Below, in pieces: positions 24,378-31,875 of a stretch of 39,851 nucleotides of DNA (its first letter is position 1; each line of letters opens with the position of its first letter). Origin of the DNA: Lachnospiraceae bacterium (GTDB lineage Bacteria > Bacillota > Clostridia > Lachnospirales > Lachnospiraceae); the NCBI GenBank assembly GCA_017442865.1, contig JAFRXK010000029.1:1-39851 (forward strand). The letters run 5' to 3'. The notes under the pieces were generated by a model. The model searched no databases, was not told the origin of the DNA, and worked only from the letters and a program-made list of their open reading frames with translations. The translations under genes were made by a program, and so were the position numbers.

Positions 24378-25754
24378 ATGAAGAATTTTCCGCAGATGAT
24401 TGTGTTTATAGATGATTTTTTGTGGGGACCGGCAATGATTGCCCTGCTGCTTGGGACGGGACTGTTTTTGAGTATCAGGACGCGGTTTACCATACAAAAG
24501 AATTTGAAATATGCTCTCGGGAAAGCGTTTTGTACAGGCACATCAAAAAAAGGAGAAGGCGACATTTCGCCCTTTGCATCGCTTGCAACGTCGCTTGCCG
24601 CGACAATCGGGACAGGAAATATAGTCGGCGTTGCGACTGCAATGGTTTCAGGCGGAGCGGGTGCGCTTGTCTGGATGTGGATTTCTGCGGCGTTGGGCTT
24701 AACCACTAAATTTTCAGAGTGCATGCTTGCGGTAAAATACCGCGAGATAAATGACATGGGCGAAATGTGCGGCGGCCCGATGTACACAATGAAAAATGCA
24801 TTTGCACATAAAAAAGCAGGCAGATTTGCAGGGCTTACATTTGCAGCGTTTACCGTAGCGGCGTCCTTTGGGATAGGCAACCTTACACAGTCAAATTCGA
24901 TTGCAAAAGCGGCAGGAGAATCCTTTAGCATTCCGGAGAAGCTTAGCGGCGCCATAATAACATTACTGGCATTCGTAATAATAACCGGCGGAATCAAAAA
25001 CATTTCAAAGGCAGCGTCATTGATAATACCTGTTATGGCGGCACTTTATATTTTAGGCGGGCTTGCGGTAATACTTCTCAATATTTCGAGGGTTCCCGCC
25101 GGTCTGGTGATGATTTTTAAAAGTGCATTCAGCATAAAGGCTGTGGGCGGCGGCCTGGGAGGCAGCGCCGCCGTGTCAATGTTTAGTGCACTGCGCTACG
25201 GCGCGGCAAGAGGCGTATTTTCAAACGAAGCGGGAATGGGCTCGGCGGCTATAATTGCAGCTGCGGCGACCACGGATAATCATGTCAGCCAGGGATACAT
25301 AAGCATGACGAGCAATTTCTGGGACACAATGATTGTCTGTACAATTACGGGGCTGTGCATTGCAGTCACAGGGGTGCTGGGCGTGAGCGAAACTGTTACA
25401 GGTGCCTCGCTGACAATCCTTGCTTTTGAAAGTGTCATGGGCAGAATGGGCGGGCGGCTTGTTACGCTCGGAATAATAATTTTTGCGTTTTCGACAATTT
25501 TGGGGTGGGAGTACAACGGCGAAAAAGCGTTTGAATTTATACTCGGAACCTGCAGATATAATATAATTTACCGAATAATATTTTCTTTAAGCGTTTATGC
25601 CGGAGCAATAGCGTCTGTTACAACGGTATGGTGCCTTTCAGATATCGCAAATGCACTAATGATTATACCTAATCTAGTATGCCTGCTGGTATTAAGCGGC
25701 GAGGTCGCTGCAGACGTAAAAGCATACGAGGCAGGGCGGCGCCGCGAAAAATAA
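24378..25754 (+). CDS. Sodium:alanine/glycine symporter (AGCS family)
   Basis: 458-residue polytopic membrane transporter taking up alanine or glycine with sodium. AGCS hallmarks are the N-terminal DFLWGPAMIALLLGTGLFLSIRT, the signature GTGNIVGVATAMVSGGAGALVWMW near residues 73-97 and the NEAGMGSAAI segment near 290. About ten to eleven membrane segments. The last codons (GRRREK) lie within a 39-bp tandem duplication that continues past the stop. It sits between spmA and spmB on the same strand, an unusual place, suggesting insertion into a former spmAB pair. Substrate specificity between alanine and glycine is not decidable. Confidence 0.92.
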   Translation: MKNFPQMIVFIDDFLWGPAMIALLLGTGLFLSIRTRFTIQKNLKYALGKAFCTGTSKKGEGDISPFASLATSLAATIGTGNIVGVATAMVSGGAGALVWMWISAALGLTTKFSECMLAVKYREINDMGEMCGGPMYTMKNAFAHKKAGRFAGLTFAAFTVAASFGIGNLTQSNSIAKAAGESFSIPEKLSGAIITLLAFVIITGGIKNISKAASLIIPVMAALYILGGLAVILLNISRVPAGLVMIFKSAFSIKAVGGGLGGSAAVSMFSALRYGAARGVFSNEAGMGSAAIIAAAATTDNHVSQGYISMTSNFWDTMIVCTITGLCIAVTGVLGVSETVTGASLTILAFESVMGRMGGRLVTLGIIIFAFSTILGWEYNGEKAFEFILGTCRYNIIYRIIFSLSVYAGAIASVTTVWCLSDIANALMIIPNLVCLLVLSGEVAADVKAYEAGRRREK

Positions 25755-25828
25755 TGCGGAGGGTAAAAGGCAGGGCGGCGCCGCGAAAAATAATGCGGAG
25801 GATAAAAGACCTGGCGGCGCCGCACATA
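25730..25828. repeat. 39-bp tandem duplication at the symporter 3' end
   Basis: Units at 25730-25768 and 25769-25807 and a partial third from 25808. Each carries the palindrome GCGGCGCCGC. The first unit covers the symporter's last codons and stop. Confidence 0.85.
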
Positions 25829-25869
25829 AATTAATTCAGGCTTTTCGGGCAGAATAATAGCATCAGCTG

Positions 25870-25907
25870 CCGCATAACATTTTATAAAAATGCTGTGCGG
25901 TGTTTTT
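25870..25907 (+). terminator. Terminator-like hairpin immediately before spmB
   Basis: 14-bp stem with one mismatch (25870-25883 with 25887-25900) followed by TGTTTTT. It ends exactly where the preferred spmB ATG begins (25908), so it may attenuate spmB or block its ribosome site rather than simply end the symporter transcript. Confidence 0.6.
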
Positions 25908-26435
25908 ATGCGGTACGTTATTTACATATCAAATATGCTTATTCCGGTGATAATTGTATATGTCGTGTTCAAGGGAATTATAAAGAAACGCCCTGTGTTT
26001 AAGGACTTTACCGATGGTGCGGCGGACGGCATGAAAACCGTGGCAAATGTACTGCCGACGCTTATCGGACTGATGATTGCTGTCAGTGTATTAAGAAGCT
26101 CAGGCTTTCTGGATTTTCTGACGCAGATGCTTAGCGGCGCAGGCAGTATAATGAACTTTCCGGTTGAAATCATACCGCTGGCAATAGTGAAAATGCTTTC
26201 GTCGTCTGCGGCAACCGGACTTATGCTTGATATTTTTAAGGAATACGGCACTGATTCATTTATTGGGCTTGCGGCGTCCATAGCACTAAGCAGCACGGAG
26301 ACAATATTTTATACAATGTCGGTCTATTTTATGGCTGCAAACGTCAATAAGACAAGGTGGACGTTTCCCGGGGCACTTATTGCGACGCTTGCGGGGGTTA
26401 TAGCAAGCGTGGCGATAGCCGGGATGATGGTATAG
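25908..26435 (+). CDS. spmB: Spore maturation protein B homologue
   Basis: 175-residue membrane protein matching SpmB, partner of SpmA. The recognisable parts are ISNMLIPVIIVYVVFKG at the N-terminus, the Gate-type segment TDGAADGMKTVANVLPTLIGLMIAVSVLRSSG and the C-terminal SSTETIFYTMSVYFMAANV. I prefer the ATG at 25908, giving the N-terminus typical for the family; an in-frame ATG at 25890 lies inside a terminator-like hairpin. No good ribosome site is visible for either. Separated from spmA by the symporter gene. Presence of SpmA/SpmB does not by itself show that the organism sporulates. Confidence 0.9.
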   Translation: MRYVIYISNMLIPVIIVYVVFKGIIKKRPVFKDFTDGAADGMKTVANVLPTLIGLMIAVSVLRSSGFLDFLTQMLSGAGSIMNFPVEIIPLAIVKMLSSSAATGLMLDIFKEYGTDSFIGLAASIALSSTETIFYTMSVYFMAANVNKTRWTFPGALIATLAGVIASVAIAGMMV

Positions 26436-26443
26436 GAAATATT

Positions 26444-26605
26444 GTGGATACCATAGAGTATAGGGACCGCTTTTGTTTATACGGAGATGAAGATTATCTG
26501 TTTGAATTTACATCGGACGGCATAGCGGCATTTGATAAATCGCAGATAGGCACAAAAGAGCGTGAGTGGAAAGAGTTTAAGCTTAACAAGTATGATTCAT
26601 TTTAA
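26444..26605 (+). CDS. Short reading frame or gene remnant after spmB
   Basis: A GTG-started frame of 53 residues, eight bp after the spmB stop, with AGGAA just upstream. The product is acidic and soluble-looking (CLYGDEDYLFEF, KEREWKEFKLNKYDSF) and has codon use like its neighbours, unlike typical shadow frames. It could be a small gene or the 3' remnant of a larger one. I recognise no family. A terminator follows at 26635-26679. Confidence 0.4.
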   Translation: MDTIEYRDRFCLYGDEDYLFEFTSDGIAAFDKSQIGTKEREWKEFKLNKYDSF

Positions 26606-26634
26606 ATAATAAGTAAAATACAATATTTAAGAGA

Positions 26635-26679
26635 AAAAGTGCATTCGGTATCAGGTAGAAATGATATGAATGCATTTTT
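26635..26679 (+). terminator. Terminator after the spmB region
   Basis: 12-bp stem (26635-26646 with 26668-26679) whose 3' arm ends in a T run; a second inner pairing (GTATCA/TGATAT) extends it. Confidence 0.65.
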
Positions 26680-26703
26680 ATAATGCATAGGAAAATTAAG
26701 TGG

Positions 26704-26732
26704 TTGACAATCAGGATTATTTGTATTATAAA
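26704..26732 (+). promoter_or_regulatory. Promoter of the BMP-domain gene
   Basis: -35 TTGACA (26704-26709), 17-bp spacer and -10 TATAAA (26727-26732), about 100 bp before the chosen start of the next gene. Confidence 0.75.
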
Positions 26733-26833
26733 AAGGATATTTAAGCACAACTTGTTTTAAATGATTGAATTTTAGGGTCAGGTTAAGCGCATATATGGGT
26801 ATGCGTCGTTGGAGTGTTAAGGAGGAAATGCTT

Positions 26834-28750
26834 ATGTCAATGGAAGATTACAATAAGGCATACAGGCTGGGTCAGAGGGCTTATCTGGCGGCACCGAAGG
26901 GCAAAGAATATCTTCCTGTGCTTGAAGACATTTTGGATAATAACAGTGTTTTGGCTGATGTTAATCTGGGACTTGAGCAGATACCGACAAATCTTATAGT
27001 GGGAACATTTGCGGACGGCAGAAGCAAATCATTTGCCCCGAATTTTATGCCTATTCTGGAGGCAAATTCGGAGTTCGCGTTAAAGTGGAGCAGACTGTGT
27101 GATTCGCATATAAAAGAAGGAATACATGACGCAATCAAGTGTTATGAATACATGCATCAGTATTATGTTATAGAGGGTAATAAAAGAGTAAGCGTATTAA
27201 AATATTTCGAGTCGCCGGAGGTGGCGGCGAATGTAATCCGCAAGGTTCCGAAGAAGACTGATACTAAAGAGAATAAGATTTATTATGAATATATGGACTT
27301 CCATGATAAGACCAGAATCAACTATATTTATTTTACGAAGGAAGGCAGCTTTGACAAGCTTGTTGAGCTTGTGGGAAAGAAGCCGGAGGATAAGTGGAGC
27401 GACGACGATTTGATGGAGCTTCGCGCGGCTTACCAGTATTTTAATATGGCATTTGAGGCAAAGGGCGGTTTAAAATTAGGTATGACAACGGGCGACGCTC
27501 TTTTGGTGTACCTTGGCATATATGATTACGACGAACTGAAGAAGCAGAGCCAGTCCGAGATAAAAGAAAATCTTTCAAAGATATGGGAGGAGATAAAGCT
27601 CAATTCAAAAGAGGAGTCGGTAGAGCTGGTTATGCAGCCGAGCAACAAAGAGCAGAGCATTATCGGAAAGATATTTACGCCGGGACCGTCAAAGCTTAAG
27701 ATAGCATTTATAAATGAGAAGAATCCGCAGTCATCGGCGTGGATTTACGGTCACGAGCTTGGAAGACAGCATATAGAAGAGGTTTACGGAGATGATGTTT
27801 CTGTAACATGGCTGAACGATATTGAGCCTGAGGACTGCGAGGAGCGAATTGAGGAGCTTATAAAGGCAGGCAACAGGGTGATATTTACGACCTCGCCTAA
27901 GTACATACAGGAAAGCTTAAAGGCTGCCATAGCGCATCCCGAGGTCAAGATACTTAACTGCTCGCTCAACCTTCCGCACAAATATATAAGAACCTATTAC
28001 TGCAGAATGTACGAGGCGAAATTTATTACCGGCGTGATTGCCGGTGCGATGGCTGGAGACGACAAGATAGGCTATATCGCGGATTACCCTATTTACGGTA
28101 TGATAGCAAATATCAATGCATTTGCGCTTGGAGCTAAGATGGTTAATCCGAGGGCGAAGATTTACCTTGAATGGTCTACGATTAAGGGCTGTGACCCGGT
28201 CGAGAGGCTTCATGAAAATGGCGTGTCATACATTTCAAATGCCGATATGATTACGCCGGAGGAGGATAAGAGGCAGTTCGGTCTGCACGAGGCGGACAAT
28301 GACGCTCAGAATGTCATGGCGATGCCGGTTTGGCACTGGGGCAAATTCTACGAGAAAATAATTGACAGCATCAAGAAGGGTACATTTGACAGTGAGGAAT
28401 CGGGAAAGAACGCAAAGGCGCTTAATTACTGGTGGGGAATGTCTGCCGGGGTTATAGATGTCATTTGCTCGACAAAGCTTCCGATAGGCACGCAGAGGCT
28501 TGTGAGGCTGTTGAAAAGCACGATAAAGTCAGGGGATTTTGATCCTTTTGAGGGCGTGCTTTATTCGCAGGAGGGCGAGGTTGTAAGCGAGAATGAGGGC
28601 TTCCTTACGCCTGAGGAGATAATTCAGATGGACTGGCTTGCCGAAAATGTAATCGGCAGGATTCCGGAGCTTGAAGAGCTTAATGAGGAGGCACAGGAGG
28701 TTGTGCTTTTACAGGGCGTTGACAAGGCAAACGGAGACGACAACAACTAA
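26834..28750 (+). CDS. ParB-like/BMP-domain fusion protein, cytoplasmic
   Basis: 638 residues. The C-terminal part (about 287-610, from KLKIAFINEKNPQSSAWIYGHELGR) is a BMP/PnrA-type periplasmic binding fold, the family of nucleoside-binding lipoproteins. However, the protein has no signal peptide, lipobox or membrane segment. The N-terminal part (about 1-270) contains YYVIEGNKRVSVLKYF near residue 110-125, resembling the ParB/sulfiredoxin nucleotide-binding motif (GNxRxxAL). This suggests an intracellular sensor or enzyme, perhaps for a nucleoside. I chose the ATG at 26834, eight nt after GGAGG; in-frame ATGs at 26828 and 26765 are less well placed. A phosphoesterase gene follows 21 bp later, likely the same operon. 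Domain calls are from motifs; the function is unknown. Confidence 0.8.
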   Translation: MSMEDYNKAYRLGQRAYLAAPKGKEYLPVLEDILDNNSVLADVNLGLEQIPTNLIVGTFADGRSKSFAPNFMPILEANSEFALKWSRLCDSHIKEGIHDAIKCYEYMHQYYVIEGNKRVSVLKYFESPEVAANVIRKVPKKTDTKENKIYYEYMDFHDKTRINYIYFTKEGSFDKLVELVGKKPEDKWSDDDLMELRAAYQYFNMAFEAKGGLKLGMTTGDALLVYLGIYDYDELKKQSQSEIKENLSKIWEEIKLNSKEESVELVMQPSNKEQSIIGKIFTPGPSKLKIAFINEKNPQSSAWIYGHELGRQHIEEVYGDDVSVTWLNDIEPEDCEERIEELIKAGNRVIFTTSPKYIQESLKAAIAHPEVKILNCSLNLPHKYIRTYYCRMYEAKFITGVIAGAMAGDDKIGYIADYPIYGMIANINAFALGAKMVNPRAKIYLEWSTIKGCDPVERLHENGVSYISNADMITPEEDKRQFGLHEADNDAQNVMAMPVWHWGKFYEKIIDSIKKGTFDSEESGKNAKALNYWWGMSAGVIDVICSTKLPIGTQRLVRLLKSTIKSGDFDPFEGVLYSQEGEVVSENEGFLTPEEIIQMDWLAENVIGRIPELEELNEEAQEVVLLQGVDKANGDDNN

Positions 28751-28771
28751 CAAAAGTGAGCAGGGCGAAAG

Positions 28772-29389
28772 ATGAGGATATTGGTAATTGGCGATGTAGA
28801 ATCAAAATCATTATGGGATTATTATGATGAATCGAAGCTTAAGGGGATTGACCTGATACTGTCGAGCGGTGATTTAAAGCCGCAGTATCTTTCATTTCTT
28901 GCGACCTTCACCACTGCTCCGGTGCTGTATGTCAGAGGCAATCATGATGACGGATATGAGCAGACGCCGCCTGACGGCTGTATATGCATAGAAGATACGG
29001 TCTATGAGTACAAGGGCATAAGAATACTCGGACTTGGCGGTTCAAAACGTTACAAATTGGGCATTAACCAGTATTCTGAAAAGGATATGTATAAGAGAGC
29101 CGTGAAAATGTGGCTTAAGACAAAATACCGCAAGGGCTTTGATATACTGCTTACGCACGCGCCGGCAAAGGGGCTTGGAGATACTGATGACAGGGCGCAT
29201 TCGGGCTTTGAAACCTTTGTTGAGCTGATGGATAAGTATAAGCCGAAATACATGGTGCATGGGCATGTCCACAGAGAATATTCCTACAAATTTAACCGAA
29301 CAAGACATTATAAAGAGACCACGATAATTAATTCCTATGAAAAATGTATATTTGAATTTGAAACAGGAGAAATGATAGATACATATTAG
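28772..29389 (+). CDS. Calcineurin-like metallophosphoesterase
   Basis: 205-residue cytoplasmic phosphoesterase with the two-metal calcineurin-like fold. Motifs in order: GDVES near residue 7, SGDLK, GNHDD, LTHAP and HGHVH near 169. The usual DxH of the first motif is replaced by DVE, so the first metal ligand set is atypical. Relatives hydrolyse phosphodiesters, nucleotides or phosphoproteins. Encoded 21 bp after the BMP-domain gene, so a role in nucleotide metabolism is possible but unproven. Confidence 0.87.
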   Translation: MRILVIGDVESKSLWDYYDESKLKGIDLILSSGDLKPQYLSFLATFTTAPVLYVRGNHDDGYEQTPPDGCICIEDTVYEYKGIRILGLGGSKRYKLGINQYSEKDMYKRAVKMWLKTKYRKGFDILLTHAPAKGLGDTDDRAHSGFETFVELMDKYKPKYMVHGHVHREYSYKFNRTRHYKETTIINSYEKCIFEFETGEMIDTY

Positions 29390-29493
29390 CTATTTACTAA
29401 TTAGATTTTTTGGTGTAAAATAAAATGTTGACAGATGTTATTTTGGCTTAAACAGATACGTAGTAAGACGCAAAATTGAAAAGAGGCTTTTAT

Positions 29494-31452
29494 ATGAGCG
29501 TTAAGATGAGAGAGATATCTCGTGAAGTTGAAAAGAAGAGGAAGGAAGTCAGGAGAACAAGAAATATATTGATTACCACTTCTTTTATAGTTGCGGCCTT
29601 TGTTATTGCGGGGACCGGTATGATGATATTTGGCAACGCCAGACGTCGGGGGAACTCCGAAAATTACAATGCAGATATTGCGCAGACACAGATAGAATCG
29701 CTGGAGATGAATCATGAGCTGAGTGCAGATGAGGCTATGTCGGATGCAACGATTATGGAGTCGATAGCTGAAGACGATACCATGCAGATTATGGCGGCAG
29801 ATGATGCACAGCAGGAGCTGCCTGAGGCAGAAGCACAGCAGGATGCTTTGGCGGAGGATGTGCAGCCTGATTCAGATAATCAGGGAGATGCAACTGTTTT
29901 CAGCAACAATATTTTTGTTGAGGGAATTGATTTAGGAGGACAAAGCATCGATACTGCCAGAGAGCTTGTCAGAGAAAGACTTAATGGCATTTTAAATGAG
30001 CCTAATATCAAGATTGGTATTTCGACCGATGAGTATTTGTGTACATTTAATGATGTGGGAGTTACTTATGATGAGCAGAAGCTCGAGGAGATTCTGCAGG
30101 ATGCGGTGGTTTACGGAAATCATGGTACATTGATTACTAAATACAAGGAGAGAACCACTACCAGCAAGTCTCGCAAGGATTATGATGTCGAGTTTGATGT
30201 AAATGACGAGATTATAACACAGAAGGTTACAGAGCTGTCCAATTCATACATAGGCCAGATGCCGAAGAACGCAGAGATTCACAGAATTAACGGAAAGTTT
30301 GAAATTACGGACGAGGTTCGCGGAGTTGGACTTGATATAGCGGATACTACCGCTGCAATCAGAGATGCACTGACCGGCTGGAAGGAAGGCGTTATTGAGA
30401 TTAAGGCAGATGCTGTTGAAAGCATGCCGGAGATAACAGCCGAGCAGTTATATACGATAAAGGATCTGCTTGGTTCATTTGAGACGCAGTTCAGCGGAAG
30501 TCCGAATACCGGAAGAGGCCAGAACCTTATGAATGGCGTGTCGAAGATTGACGACAAGCTGCTTATGCCGGGTGAGACATTATCGGTATACAATTCACTC
30601 ATACCGTTTACAATTGAAAATGGTTATGCGGTCGCGACGGCATATGCAAACGGAGGCTATGTAGACAGCATCGGCGGAGGTATATGCCAGATTGCCACAA
30701 CGCTTTACAATGCATGCCTAAGGGCCGAGATGGAGGTTGTAAAGAGAAGCAATCATTCCATGGTAGTGGGTTATGTGGACAGAGCCTTTGATTCAACTGT
30801 AAATGACAATGGCTCAAAGGACCTTATTATTAGAAACAATTTTAATACGCCTGTTTATTTAGAGGCATATTTATATGATATGAAGGTCTGCATCAGGATA
30901 TACGGCGCGGAGACAAGAGACCCGAACAGAAGGGTTGAGTACTACAGCGAGGTGCTCAGCGAGACATATGCAGATAAGTCAGATTATCAGTATATTGTAG
31001 TTAGACCGGGCAATCCGCAGTATTCACCTGTCAACGGACATCTTGAGGAGGAGCTTGTAGGACCTGACGAAATCCTTCAGATACAGGGCGATTATCCGGC
31101 TTGTACGGCTAAGCTTTACAAGAGGGTTATTGTAAATGACCAGATAGTTGAGGAAACCTGTTTACACACAGACAGATACAAGATGTCACCTGCAAAATTC
31201 CTTGTGGGCGTGAATTATAACTATCCGGGCAAGCATACACCGGCACCGACTCCTACACCGACGCCTGTTCCGACGCCGGAACCTACACCGGAGATTCCTA
31301 CCGAGCCGCCGGTGGAGACACCTGATGTTCCGGTTGAGCCGGAGATACCGGATGTGCCTGTTAATCCGGAGACACCTGATGTTCCGGTTGTTCCGGAGCC
31401 ACAGCCTGAGATACCGGTTGTCCCGGAGCTTCCGCCTGAGGTCATCGGATAG
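29494..31452 (+). CDS. VanW-family surface protein with proline-rich tail
   Basis: 652 residues. A short basic cytoplasmic N-terminus, one membrane segment (about 23-46), an acidic Ala/Gln/Glu region, then a putative peptidoglycan-binding domain (about 150-320) and the VanW domain (about 330-490; MNGVSKIDDKLLMPGETLSVYN and GGGICQIATTLYNACLRAEMEV). A C-terminal tail of PTPTP/PEIP repeats (about 583-652) probably spans or contacts the wall. VanW proteins accompany some vancomycin-resistance clusters, but most homologues are ordinary surface proteins of unknown function. I chose the ATG at 29494, with AAGAGG seven nt upstream; a TTG at 29476 is also in frame. There are no van resistance genes nearby. 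Confidence 0.87.
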   Translation: MSVKMREISREVEKKRKEVRRTRNILITTSFIVAAFVIAGTGMMIFGNARRRGNSENYNADIAQTQIESLEMNHELSADEAMSDATIMESIAEDDTMQIMAADDAQQELPEAEAQQDALAEDVQPDSDNQGDATVFSNNIFVEGIDLGGQSIDTARELVRERLNGILNEPNIKIGISTDEYLCTFNDVGVTYDEQKLEEILQDAVVYGNHGTLITKYKERTTTSKSRKDYDVEFDVNDEIITQKVTELSNSYIGQMPKNAEIHRINGKFEITDEVRGVGLDIADTTAAIRDALTGWKEGVIEIKADAVESMPEITAEQLYTIKDLLGSFETQFSGSPNTGRGQNLMNGVSKIDDKLLMPGETLSVYNSLIPFTIENGYAVATAYANGGYVDSIGGGICQIATTLYNACLRAEMEVVKRSNHSMVVGYVDRAFDSTVNDNGSKDLIIRNNFNTPVYLEAYLYDMKVCIRIYGAETRDPNRRVEYYSEVLSETYADKSDYQYIVVRPGNPQYSPVNGHLEEELVGPDEILQIQGDYPACTAKLYKRVIVNDQIVEETCLHTDRYKMSPAKFLVGVNYNYPGKHTPAPTPTPTPVPTPEPTPEIPTEPPVETPDVPVEPEIPDVPVNPETPDVPVVPEPQPEIPVVPELPPEVIG

Positions 31453-31511
31453 ACATTGTGGCTGAAGTGTGTTGTCGGACAAGGGTTTGAAATTAGATGT
31501 TGAGAATTTAT

Positions 31512-31546
31512 GGCTCTAAGCTTTGCCTCGGGCAAGGCTTAGAGCC
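31512..31546 (+). terminator. Hairpin after the VanW-family gene
   Basis: 16-bp stem (31512-31527 with 31531-31546, one G-U) and a 3-nt loop, followed by AATTT. First of two successive terminator-like hairpins. Confidence 0.75.
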
Positions 31547-31561
31547 AATTTAAATGCCGCA

Positions 31562-31597
31562 GCGTTAGAGGTTGAAGCCTCAATGCCGCGTTTTTTT
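31562..31597 (+). terminator. Intrinsic terminator with T7 tail
   Basis: GCGTT-A-GAGG pairs with CCTC-AATGC (bulged A) and is followed by CGCG and seven T. A clear terminator downstream of the VanW-family gene. Confidence 0.75.
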
Positions 31598-31615
31598 GTA
31601 TAAATCAAATTATCC

Positions 31616-31737
31616 AAGATGTAGTCAACAGCACCGGCTAAGGCGGATGACCGCAAAACAAATTTTTTAAGATGCAGTCAACAGCACCGGCTAAGGCGGA
31701 TGACTGCAAAACAAATTATCCAAGATGCAGTCATCCG
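31616..31737. repeat. 53-bp tandem duplication with 12-bp inverted repeat
   Basis: Two 53-bp units (about 31618-31670, 31671-31723) and a partial third. Each contains CAACAGCACCGGCTAAGG. At the distal end CGGATGACTGCA (31697-31708) and TGCAGTCATCCG (31726-31737) form a perfect 12-bp hairpin. Confidence 0.85.
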
Positions 31738-31777
31738 AAACAGAAAAAAGAGAGTTTATCTTAATTAATAAAAGATT

Positions 31778-31842
31778 TTCGATAAAAACACTTGTATTAA
31801 TTGGCGGGATATTATAAACTGTATTCGATAAAAACGTTTCAG
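31778..31842 (+). promoter_or_regulatory. Operator-like repeats upstream of the GH3 gene
   Basis: The 12-mer TTCGATAAAAAC occurs twice, at 31778-31789 and 31824-31835 (46 bp apart). The second is part of GATAAAAACGTTTCAG, which resembles CcpA/LacI-family sites. I see a -10-like TATTAT (31810-31815) between the copies but no convincing -35. Confidence 0.5.
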
Positions 31843-31875
31843 TACGATATTTTTAAGAGTATGGAGGATGTTTAA

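Noticed and set aside
24317..25003. 228-residue minus-strand frame
   Set aside because: Shadow of the AGCS symporter gene.
23669..26435. Reading spmA/spmB as proof of sporulation
   Set aside because: Homologues occur in many non-sporulating bacteria and no other sporulation gene is seen here.
29494..31452. Vancomycin resistance locus
   Set aside because: VanW-domain proteins are common surface proteins; no vanA/B-type ligase, vanH, vanX or vanRS genes are present.
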